From a virus, in the IMG/VR virus record IMGVR_UViG_3300025543_000135, positions 1-30,397 of that record: DNA of 30,397 bases, one strand, 5' to 3'. The notes beneath the pieces are model-generated. The model searched no databases, was not told where the DNA came from, and saw only the letters and a program-made list of their open reading frames with translations. Both the position numbers and the translations under genes were made by a program. Of the stretch, positions 23,517 to 30,310 are shown in pieces. Position 1 is the first letter of the stretch. The number at the start of each line of letters is the position of its first letter.

Positions 23517-24356
23517 TTATTTGTTTTCTGCTATTTCAGTATTTGAATTTTGTCGAGCGCTTCTATAATTTTGAATTATTTTTTTCTTTTCTTCTTCTGA
23601 TTTACCTTTTAAATTTTCAGCACTAACAGTTGAGGCTAATTCAGGATTGTTTTTAGCAAACTCTTGTTTATCTTTATTGTCAGCATCTTTATCCTGCTTG
23701 TACTTAGCTTTTTTGTATTGAGCTAGAAATTGTTCTTTGTTATTTGATTGTGACATGAAGTAATCTTGGCCTTCTTTTGTTATAACTTTATCACCTTTTT
23801 CAGTTACTCTAGTCGTCTTTAAAGATGAAGCTCCTGATACAGTTCTCATCATTTCGGATTTATTATACTCCATTGATGATTGTTTATTAACACTAGAGCT
23901 ATAGCCTAAGCTAGATAGTGTTCTTTTAATTCCTGGTTTACTATTTGCCATTTGTTCGTTATTTGCTTGATTTTGCGAGTTTACATTTGCAGCTAGCTGA
24001 GCCTGTGCATTTCCAGCTGCTCTTTGATTAGCTTGCTCTGTTTGTTGTTCTTTGTAAGCTTCTTTAGCTTTTTTATTTTTTACTAATCCTACAGTTAATC
24101 CAACTAAAGCTCCAACACCTGCACCTATAGGACCAGCAGCTGCGCCCATAGCAGCATACTTAGCTGTGTCACCAAGTATTCTTGCTCCTTCACCCTTAGC
24201 AGATTGAGCCTGTACGTTGCCGCTGGCTATATCACCAACGTCTGTAGCTAGAGCATCAACTGCTCCAGCAGCCGCTGGCATTCTTAAAGGAGAACCTACA
24301 TTGTATCCTGTTATGGATCTTAATGCGTTAGTATTTGGACCTGCTATTGTTCGCAT
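23517..24356 (-). CDS. Glycine-zipper protein, possible internal virion/ejection protein (279 aa)
   Basis: A Gly/Ala-rich hydrophobic segment (about 69-92) with G-x3-G spacing (G-P-I-G-A-G-V-G-A-L-V-G-L-T-V-G) suggests a membrane-inserting glycine zipper. It is followed by a Gln/Ala/Asn-rich helical stretch (95-140) and a charged, low-complexity C-terminus. Such a layout occurs in podovirus internal (ejection) proteins that cross the host envelope, but the call is inference. The start overlaps the winged-helix gene by 29 bases; M26 is an alternative start that would avoid the overlap. Late-operon position agrees with a virion role. Confidence 0.55.
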   Translation of the reverse strand: MRTIAGPNTNALRSITGYNVGSPLRMPAAAGAVDALATDVGDIASGNVQAQSAKGEGARILGDTAKYAAMGAAAGPIGAGVGALVGLTVGLVKNKKAKEAYKEQQTEQANQRAAGNAQAQLAANVNSQNQANNEQMANSKPGIKRTLSSLGYSSSVNKQSSMEYNKSEMMRTVSGASSLKTTRVTEKGDKVITKEGQDYFMSQSNNKEQFLAQYKKAKYKQDKDADNKDKQEFAKNNPELASTVSAENLKGKSEEEKKKIIQNYRSARQNSNTEIAENK

Positions 24357-24762
24357 ATGTTATTGCTTTAGTAATTACTTTAGTTGAGTAACTATTTTTA
24401 TTTTTAAGCTTGGCAATTGGTATTTCTTCATCACCAAGCATCATACGGTAGATTCTACTTATTAGCTGTTTGCACTTATAGGAAACTTTATATATATGAT
24501 ATTTTTGGGTTGTGCGATTTCTTTCTCTCCACACTATAATCCACCCTTGTTTCAATAATCTGTTCCAGCGCCTGTTATCCCAGCTATAAGAGTACGTACC
24601 TTTTTTATAATCTTCTTTATTAAATATTTCTATAGCATCTAAATAGATTAGTAGCTCTAAGTCTGCATCGTTAAGATCGTTAGTTCTACAAGCCCATTTT
24701 CTTATTATTCTATAATGTTGTAATAGACCTATACTTTTTAAATCACTAGATTCTATTCTCAT
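24328..24762 (-). CDS. Winged-helix (MarR-like) DNA-binding protein (144 aa)
   Basis: Arrangement of helices and a beta wing: helices at about 12-25 and 33-50, a recognition-like helix (S-W-D-N-R-R-W-N-R-L-L-K-Q-G, 60-73), then a wing W-I-I-V-W-R-E-R-N-R-T-T-Q-K-Y-H-I-Y (74-91) and a further helix (95-108). This order fits a MarR-type winged helix. It lies between GroES and a virion-like gene, coupled by TAATG to GroES. It could regulate late transcription or serve a structural DNA-binding role; no target site is known. Palindromes at 26923-26938 and 29669-29712 are possible operators, untested. Confidence 0.55.
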   Translation of the reverse strand: MRIESSDLKSIGLLQHYRIIRKWACRTNDLNDADLELLIYLDAIEIFNKEDYKKGTYSYSWDNRRWNRLLKQGWIIVWRERNRTTQKYHIYKVSYKCKQLISRIYRMMLGDEEIPIAKLKNKNSYSTKVITKAITYANNSRSKY

Positions 24763-25022
24763 TATAAAACAACAACAATACTTGAGTCTGTTATGACTCT
24801 ATATTCTTTTTCTTCTAATTCTAATTTAAAACCTGCATGCTTATCAAAGTATATAATGTCTCCATCTTTAACTCCAACTACTTCATTGCCTGTTTTATAA
24901 ACTTCTCCTTTTAAATATCTAATATCTTCCCTGTCTTTTTGATGAAGGATAAAGCCACTTTCCGTAGCTTTATCTCTTTCAATTATAGGATTTATTAGTA
25001 AATTCTTTCCTATTGCTTTCAT
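24762..25022 (-). CDS. groES: Phage co-chaperonin GroES (86 aa), shortened roof loop
   Basis: Chaperonin-10 fold: first strand N-L-L-I-N-P-I-I-E (7-15), mobile loop with the hydrophobic tripeptide F-I-L (24-26, in E-S-G-F-I-L-H-Q) matching I-V-L of E. coli GroES, then K-G-E-V (38-41), V-K-D-G-D-I-I-Y-F-D (51-60) and closing strands. Between G-E-V and G-D the spacing is about 9 residues shorter than in E. coli GroES, removing most of the roof loop; T4 gp31 is also short there. It would cap GroEL during folding of virion proteins. ATGA overlap with groEL, TAATG to the next gene. Confidence 0.88.
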   Translation of the reverse strand: MKAIGKNLLINPIIERDKATESGFILHQKDREDIRYLKGEVYKTGNEVVGVKDGDIIYFDKHAGFKLELEEKEYRVITDSSIVVVL

Positions 25023-26563
25023 GCCCTGATATTATTTATTATACAATCAGTAGACATTATAGTTGTAGCTACAGAAGCAGCGTTTTTTAATGCGCTTTTA
25101 GTAACCAGCAAAGGATCTATAATTCCGGCTTTAACCATATTAACCGTTTTTCCTGTAACCACATCTAAGCCTTGGCCTTCAACCTTTGGCTTTTCAAAAT
25201 CTTTAATACCAGCATTACTTAGTATTATTTCGTAAGGTTTTCTTATTGCTTGGTATAATACTTCTTCTCCTATACAAGTTGGTTTTAAATTAAAGCTAGC
25301 ATTTAATAAAGCTATACCTCCACCTGATACTATACCTTCTTTTATAGCTGCTTTTGTGGCACAAATAGCATCTTCAACCCTATCTAACTTTTCTTTAAAT
25401 TCTATTTCTGAACTTGCTCCAACTTTTACTATAGCTATTTTACTTTTTAAATTACCTATACGCTTTTCTATTTTTTCTATAGTGTTAGGATTTGTCAAAT
25501 CTTTTATTTGATTTTTTAAATCTTTTATTGTTGACTCTACTTTTTCGCTAGAGTTTTCAAATTTAAGTATAGTATCTTTTTGAGATGTTATAGCTTTTGA
25601 GCAAGTGCCTAGCATGTCAGGAGTAATTAAGTCCATATGATCTCCTAAGTCTTCATTTATTAAAGTTGCTCCTGTTACCAAGCATAGGTCACTTAGTACA
25701 TCTGCTTTTGAAACTCCATATATAGGAGCTTCTAATATATTTACTTTAATGTTACCTTTTAAAGAGTTCATAGCTAGAGAAGACTCAACCTGTTTGTCTA
25801 CGTCTGCAATTATTAAAAGTGGTTTTCCTTTTTTTATAACGTGTTCTAGTACCCCTTGTATTTTTCTAATATTTTCTATTTTGTTTTCAACTATTAAAAC
25901 TAGTGGATTTTCAAGCTCACAAATATTTTTAATTTTGTCCGTTAAAAAATGTTTACTTCTTAGTCCTCTATTAAATTGAAAACCTTCAACTACTTCTACA
26001 TATGTAGTTTCATCTTCTGACTTCTCCATTAACACTACGCCAGTTTCATCTACTTTTCTAAATGCATCACCTATTAAAGTACCTACTTCTTTATCATTGT
26101 TGGCAGATATAGTAGCTACTTGATCAATTTTTTTACCAGTAATTTTTTTAGAGTTTTTGTCTAAATATTTAATTACTTTTTTAACAGCTGAATCAATGCC
26201 TTCTTTCATTTTTCTACTGTCATCTAGCAAAGAGTGAGAGTTTATCTCATCTAATATAGACTTAGCTAATATTGTAGCTGTTGTAGTTCCGTCACCTGCG
26301 TCTTCTACTGTTTTTTGAGCCGCTTGTTTAATTAGCGTAGCTCCGATGTTTTCCAATGGATCTTGTAGCGTAATTGAATTAGCTACCGTTACTCCATCTT
26401 TTGTTATCTGTGGTGTACCATTACCATCTTCTATGATAACACATTTACCACTTGCGCCTAGCGTCGAACCTACAGCATTAGTAAGTTTTTCAACGCCAGT
26501 TGAAACCTGACCTCTAGCTGTATCGCCAAAGGTCAAGTTTTTAACTAACTTTAAATCTTGCAT
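25019..26563 (-). CDS. groEL: Phage chaperonin GroEL (514 aa)
   Basis: Group I chaperonin over its full length. Nucleotide-site features: I-T-K-D-G-V (53-58), D-G-T-T-T (91-95), catalytic-type Asp398 in R-V-E-D-A (395-399), and G-G-G (414-416). Two oddities: the usual L-G-P-K-G is L-G-A-S-G (35-39), and the protein ends at N-N-I-R-A just after the last equatorial strand, lacking the Gly-Gly-Met tail of E. coli GroEL (548 aa). In the apical domain the GroES/substrate-binding face reads L-R-S-K-H-F (201-206), versus Y-L-S-P-Y-F in E. coli. These point to a phage-adapted cage, perhaps for the capsid or fibre proteins. Leader is A-rich, no Shine-Dalgarno; ATGA-coupled to groES. Confidence 0.95.
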   Translation of the reverse strand: MQDLKLVKNLTFGDTARGQVSTGVEKLTNAVGSTLGASGKCVIIEDGNGTPQITKDGVTVANSITLQDPLENIGATLIKQAAQKTVEDAGDGTTTATILAKSILDEINSHSLLDDSRKMKEGIDSAVKKVIKYLDKNSKKITGKKIDQVATISANNDKEVGTLIGDAFRKVDETGVVLMEKSEDETTYVEVVEGFQFNRGLRSKHFLTDKIKNICELENPLVLIVENKIENIRKIQGVLEHVIKKGKPLLIIADVDKQVESSLAMNSLKGNIKVNILEAPIYGVSKADVLSDLCLVTGATLINEDLGDHMDLITPDMLGTCSKAITSQKDTILKFENSSEKVESTIKDLKNQIKDLTNPNTIEKIEKRIGNLKSKIAIVKVGASSEIEFKEKLDRVEDAICATKAAIKEGIVSGGGIALLNASFNLKPTCIGEEVLYQAIRKPYEIILSNAGIKDFEKPKVEGQGLDVVTGKTVNMVKAGIIDPLLVTKSALKNAASVATTIMSTDCIINNIRA

Positions 26564-26595
26564 TTTATTTAATTAAATTATATTGTTTGAATACT

Positions 26596-26886
26596 TTACT
26601 TAAAGGTTTTAATTACTTTAGGTCCTTTGGTAAACTCTAGTTTCTTGTTATAATGTTCTATTGAAGCATCAATGGCTTTCTCAGCGCCATCTATTGTTTC
26701 TCTCCTAGTAACATCAGTCCAATCATCAGAGTCTATGTGTTTGTATTCGGTTTGTAAAAATCCATTAGGTAATTGAACTATTCTCCAGTTTTTCTTCTGT
26801 GAGATATGTTCCCATAGTTTAATGGTTTCTTCGTTTGGTTGTGGTGCACTAGACCACGTATTGGTGCGGGTATATAAAAACGTCAT
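26596..26886 (-). CDS. Small conserved marine-phage protein (96 aa)
   Basis: First gene of the chaperonin operon, 32 bases before groEL. Core K-K-N-W-R-I-V-Q-L-P-N-G-F (31-43), Q-T-E-Y, then W-T-D-V-T-R-R-E-T-I-D-G-A-E-K-A-I-D (55-72) and a Lys-rich end G-P-K-V-I-K-T-F-K. I associate this pattern with a small protein of unknown role in cyanophages and other marine phages. It has no signal or membrane segment. Co-expression with GroEL/GroES is likely; whether it is a client or an adaptor is unknown. Confidence 0.65.
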   Translation of the reverse strand: MTFLYTRTNTWSSAPQPNEETIKLWEHISQKKNWRIVQLPNGFLQTEYKHIDSDDWTDVTRRETIDGAEKAIDASIEHYNKKLEFTKGPKVIKTFK

Positions 26887-26913
26887 TGTATTTGGTTTTA
26901 AGTTAAACGTTGG

Positions 26914-26938
26914 TTATTATATACTATCACTTGATAGT
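26914..26938 (-). promoter_or_regulatory. Perfect palindrome and TATATAAT box before the chaperonin operon
   Basis: On the minus strand ACTATCA-AG-TGATAGT (26938-26923) is a 7-bp inverted repeat with a 2-base centre, directly followed by TATATAATAA (26923-26914), 27 bases before the ATG at 26886. The box next to an operator-like palindrome suggests a regulated promoter. A terminator is less likely since no T tract follows. No -35 element is evident. Confidence 0.4.
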
Positions 26939-26949
26939 TCGGTTGTTTA

Positions 26950-28767
26950 CTAGACTTTATAGAATGTTAAAGCAATAACTTTTGCATCGTTGACTATTTC
27001 AAAATTACTTAAGAAACTAGAGCTTAAGCTATCTCCTTTAGTAGGAGTTGTACTAAGAGTGGTAGCTGCTTTTCCTAAGTTTGTGTCTGCGAGCGCCGCT
27101 GCTCCAGCTACACTAAGAGTACCACTTTCTTTAAATAGTTTTACATACACTGCTATTGTATCACCAGCGCTAAAAGTGTAAGAATCTGCACTTCCTTCAT
27201 CTTGAAAATCTATTGTATTTAATCCTGTAGCAACACTTTCTTCTGTTCCATGAAGTACGAGTGTTCCTGAGCTATTTTTTAAACTTGCTTCCCGGTAAAG
27301 AGCTACATCGACTGTTGCGTTGTTTCCATTTGAAATACAGAAGAATTGGCAACGATTTATAGTACAGTCGATAGGAACTACCATTTGTCTTACATATTGA
27401 TAATTACCAGTAACAGAGCTTGTAGACTCATACATGTTTAAAGCATGAAAACCTAAATCATATGAAGTACCACTTCCACCAGATGGTGTTCCCCAAGTAC
27501 CGTCTTTCTTAAGATATGTGGTTCCACTTCCACCGCCTAAGTTAGCTAATGCAGCGCCAGAAGATAAAGAAAAACTAGTACCATTTAGTGTTAATCCTGT
27601 ACCAGCTGAATAAGTAGTATTGGGTGGTTGCACCCAAGTACCATCTTTTCTAAGCCATGTAGTAGTTCCAACACCGCCACCTAAATTAGTTAAAGCAGCA
27701 CTTGTTGCTAATGAAAATGCAGTACCATTTAAAGCTAAACCTGTACTGGCAGAGTATGTAGTTCCTCCTGTTGGAACGTTTACCCAAGATAGCTCTCCTG
27801 AATTATTTGATTGTAATATTTTATTATCACCTGATGGTCCAGCATCTGGAAAAGTTATAGTGTAATCACTGGTTACGCCAGTTTGTACAGTTAATATAAC
27901 CCCTCTTGTTGCTGTCGTTCCTTCTAATTTAACATAGGCTGAAGCTGCTTCGCTACCTTCAATTCTAAGTATACCTCTATCTCCGACAGCGTCACCTATT
28001 AATACTTCATCAGTTCCTAGTGAAAGTAAACTAGAACTAGCTACACTTCCGCTATTGTTATATAAAAACTTTTTATCATCTTGACCACTTAAACCAACTC
28101 CAGGTATTGTAATTGTTTTAGTAGCTCCAGTTCCTGATGCTGTTACACCGTTTCCTACAAAGTTTATTGATGTTGCATTTGTGGCTAAAGCACTTCCATT
28201 GTTAGCGATTGATAATGAAGATCCACCAGAAGGAGTATTTATCCAAGCTAATTGGCCTGAATCATCTGATTGTAGTATTTGAGAAGATCCTGGTCCAGAA
28301 CCTGGTAGTTTTAATCCATATGAAGAAGCACCTGAATGTGCTGGTCCTTCTATTGTTATAGCATGTGGTGAACTTGTACTTTCACAATATAGCTTTAATT
28401 TCCCAGCATTAGTGCCATCTCCTCTAGCCTCTATTATGCTTGTTACTTTTAGTATTCCAGAAGTATATAGCACGTCGTTTGCTCCTGCTACAGCTCCACC
28501 GTTATTGTATTGAAGAGCTCCACTGTTACCTTGGCCAGCACTAGTATTTATTGTAAATGTATTTCCTGATTGGCTAACTGCACTACCTGTTAGTGTTATA
28601 GCGCCGCCTACGGCAGTGTCTTTACCTATTGTTATCACATTCACATTGTTAGTGCCTCCTTCGTAAAGGTCAGTGAAATTATCATTTACTTTGTCAAAGG
28701 CTGTTCTTAAAGCATCTCCTTGCCCGTCATTAGCAGAACTTCCTATGTTTATTGATTGTTTGGCCAT
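26950..28767 (-). CDS. Tail fibre protein (605 aa)
   Basis: The N-terminus S-I-N-I-G-S-S-A-N-D-G-Q-G-D and A-L-R-T-A-F-D-K-V-N-D-N-F-T-D-L-Y (3-36) is a module common at the start of phage fibre and baseplate proteins. The shaft holds two related repeat types: I-L-Q-S-D/N-x-S-G-x-L-x-W (near 162 and 317) and a ~50-residue tandem repeat (about 330-432) with T-Y-S-A-x-T-G-L-x-L-N-G-T and L-G-G-G-x-G-T-T. The C-terminal ~170 residues resemble a beta-sandwich tip. No S74 chaperone is present, so folding may rely on another factor. With the 112-aa and 154-aa genes it forms a fibre set apart from the one at 14767-18976. Confidence 0.78.
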   Translation of the reverse strand: MAKQSINIGSSANDGQGDALRTAFDKVNDNFTDLYEGGTNNVNVITIGKDTAVGGAITLTGSAVSQSGNTFTINTSAGQGNSGALQYNNGGAVAGANDVLYTSGILKVTSIIEARGDGTNAGKLKLYCESTSSPHAITIEGPAHSGASSYGLKLPGSGPGSSQILQSDDSGQLAWINTPSGGSSLSIANNGSALATNATSINFVGNGVTASGTGATKTITIPGVGLSGQDDKKFLYNNSGSVASSSLLSLGTDEVLIGDAVGDRGILRIEGSEAASAYVKLEGTTATRGVILTVQTGVTSDYTITFPDAGPSGDNKILQSNNSGELSWVNVPTGGTTYSASTGLALNGTAFSLATSAALTNLGGGVGTTTWLRKDGTWVQPPNTTYSAGTGLTLNGTSFSLSSGAALANLGGGSGTTYLKKDGTWGTPSGGSGTSYDLGFHALNMYESTSSVTGNYQYVRQMVVPIDCTINRCQFFCISNGNNATVDVALYREASLKNSSGTLVLHGTEESVATGLNTIDFQDEGSADSYTFSAGDTIAVYVKLFKESGTLSVAGAAALADTNLGKAATTLSTTPTKGDSLSSSFLSNFEIVNDAKVIALTFYKV

Positions 28768-28795
28768 TTTTTAGTTTTTAGTTTTTTATAATATT

Positions 28796-29134
28796 TTAAG
28801 CTGCGTCTGCTGTAACTGTTGACGAGTCTGCTGTTATTGTAGTTGAATCTACTGTATTAGATGAGGATGATGAAGACCCACCTGAACTATTTGCCCATAC
28901 TAATTGATATGGTGAAGTTCCAATAGGAGTTGGTAGTGCTAATACTTGGCCTGCAGAACCAACTGTCGTTGGCATTAATACTTTATAGCCGGCAGGCTGT
29001 GCGATATTTCCTGTAGTAGATATTGTAGAAAACTTAATTAGTTTTGTTTTTTCTCCATCTTGCGAATCTGATATTAGTAATGTATCATCAGCATGAGGGT
29101 TTAACAATATTGGATATTCGCGTATCTTTGCCAT
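28796..29134 (-). CDS. Short fibre-associated protein (112 aa)
   Basis: The N-terminal 40 residues (I-R-E-Y-P...D-D-T-L-L-I-S-D-S-Q-D-G-E-K-T) match the start of the 227-aa fibre protein, suggesting a shared docking module. The C-terminus is low-complexity Ser/Thr/Asp (G-G-S-S-S-S-S-S-N-T-V-D-S-T-T). The protein may be a fibre adaptor or a truncated fibre left by tip exchange; the frame is intact. It precedes the 605-aa fibre by 28 bases with an A-rich leader. Confidence 0.6.
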   Translation of the reverse strand: MAKIREYPILLNPHADDTLLISDSQDGEKTKLIKFSTISTTGNIAQPAGYKVLMPTTVGSAGQVLALPTPIGTSPYQLVWANSSGGSSSSSSNTVDSTTITADSSTVTADAA

Positions 29135-29137
29135 TTA

Positions 29138-29602
29138 TTATCTTTTGTTTCCAATTACATCTTTTATTCCTCCTACTATTTGAGATCCCGCCATTGCTGC
29201 TGCAAGCATTCCTGCTCCAGCTTTTGTCATTCTATCTCTTCTTCTTGCTTTCTTAAAACCTTTAGCTGTTGACTGTGCGTTTGGGTTTAAAGACTTATAG
29301 TATGTCTTGCCTTTTCTCTCTACAGTCTCGTAATCAGTATCAAACAGCTTTGATCTTTCTTCCCACATGTCTGCTTTAGAAACTTTTATAGTGACTTTAC
29401 CTTTTTTATTAGTCTTAGTAACGTGGTCTTTTGCAAATTTAGATAAATCACCTTCCTTACTAGGGTCTATTTTTACTTTCATAGTCTTGCTAGCGTACTT
29501 CTCAAACTTATCTATGCCTTTGTCTATTTTGTCGGCAGCTTTCTCCTCTTGAGTTCTTTTTTTCTTGCCCTGAAACAGTAGTAATCCTGATTTATTTGCC
29601 AT
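29138..29602 (-). CDS. Basic protein with hydrophobic Gly/Ala C-terminus (154 aa)
   Basis: First gene of the minus-strand block, 3 bases before the 112-aa gene. Lys-rich helical N-terminus (about 1-50), a charged middle with W-E-E-R-S-K-L-F, and a C-terminal Ala/Gly stretch (about 127-147, A-G-A-G-M-L-A-A-A-M-A-G-S-Q-I-V-G-G-I) that could insert in a membrane. I recognise no family. Its position before the fibre genes and a weakly zipper-like end suggest a virion or ejection-related protein, but this is a guess. Confidence 0.5.
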   Translation of the reverse strand: MANKSGLLLFQGKKKRTQEEKAADKIDKGIDKFEKYASKTMKVKIDPSKEGDLSKFAKDHVTKTNKKGKVTIKVSKADMWEERSKLFDTDYETVERKGKTYYKSLNPNAQSTAKGFKKARRRDRMTKAGAGMLAAAMAGSQIVGGIKDVIGNKR

Positions 29603-29931
29603 AATATTTAGTTTTTTGTCTTAATATAGTATATTACACGTAATAAGTGAATTTTACTTGCGTTGATAGTGACAATTGCCCCTTATTATACTACTTATAA
29701 GGCTAATGTCACACTGTTTGTTAGTTATATTGAAGTAAAGTATTATACCCCTATCCTACTGACTGCCAGCCAGTTACAAAATAGAATTAAATAAAGGGCC
29801 CTACGACCATTATTTTAAATAATATTTTAGATTTTAAAATTTTTCTATGTACATTGTATATTGTTTTAAAAACTTACATAGTATTTACGAGTGAAAATGG
29901 ATAATATTAATATAAATAAAAAATAAACAAT
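29603..29931. other. Strand-switch intergenic region with palindromes
   Basis: About 330 bases without a supported gene, between the minus-strand block and the plus-strand genes. It holds a long imperfect inverted repeat (29669-29712), GGGCCC in an 8-bp palindrome (29795-29802), and AT palindromes at 29809-29823 and 29831-29840. Divergent promoters for both gene sets must lie here or nearby. Candidate -10-like boxes are present but none is decisive. It could also hold an origin of replication. Confidence 0.5.
29669..29712. repeat. Imperfect inverted repeat at the strand switch
   Basis: Arms GTGACAATTGCCCCTTAT (29669-29686) and, read on the other strand, GTGACATTAGCCTTAT (29712-29697), with a 10-base centre. 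The outer (GTGACA/TGTCAC) and inner (CCTTAT/ATAAGG) parts pair perfectly. A protein-binding operator, a cruciform or a bidirectional terminator is possible. Confidence 0.7.
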
Positions 29932-30180
29932 ATGACTATTAATTTAAAATACAATCAACTAAATAAAATTCTAAATAATCAATCTGAATTACATTATATA
30001 ATTGACTCAGATAATTTCTTTGAAGAAAATAATATTAACATGTCTAAATTTAAAAACAATACTTTCATTCTATTTGAATATACAACAAACTGGCCTGAAA
30101 CTATTAAACTATTAAATCAAAACAATGTAAACTATTCAATTCATACTGATGAATTAGATTTAAACTATATTATAATTTAA
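29932..30180 (+). CDS. Small plus-strand protein (82 aa), function unknown
   Basis: Complete frame from ATG to TAA, with an A-rich leader and no Shine-Dalgarno. The sequence is Asn/Ile/Leu-rich, with a helix-like start (L-K-Y-N-Q-L-N-K-I-L-N-N) and strand-like segments F-I-L-F-E-Y-T-T-N-W and L-D-L-N-Y-I-I-I. An acidic start region alternates with hydrophobic residues, so a small alpha/beta domain is plausible. No family is recognised. It is the first gene on the opposite strand, so it probably belongs to an early or middle transcript. Confidence 0.6.
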   Translation: MTINLKYNQLNKILNNQSELHYIIDSDNFFEENNINMSKFKNNTFILFEYTTNWPETIKLLNQNNVNYSIHTDELDLNYIII

Positions 30181-30310
30181 TTAAATAAATAGAAACATAG
30201 TATAAAACCTACTAACTAAAATTAATAAATAAACAAACATACACTTTTTACAAACTAATTACTAACCAAACTGGATAATATATATAACTAACTAAAATAA
30301 TAAAATAAAT
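30181..30310 (+). other. G-poor leader with ACTAAC repeats
   Basis: Spacer between the two plus-strand genes. It has very few G bases and carries ACTAAC three times (30211, 30261, 30287), twice as TACTAAC. It may be an unstructured 5' leader. No clear promoter or terminator is visible. Confidence 0.4.

Noticed and set aside
1-29602. Tape measure, sheath or baseplate genes
   Set aside because: No long helical tape-measure protein or contractile-tail gene is present; the set fits a short-tailed phage.
29897-29926. Nine-codon leader ORF before the 82-aa gene
   Set aside because: Short frames are expected by chance in AT-rich DNA; no regulatory codon pattern is seen.
29603-29931. tRNA or CRISPR array in the intergenic region
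   Set aside because: No cloverleaf with T-loop pattern and no regularly spaced repeats were found.
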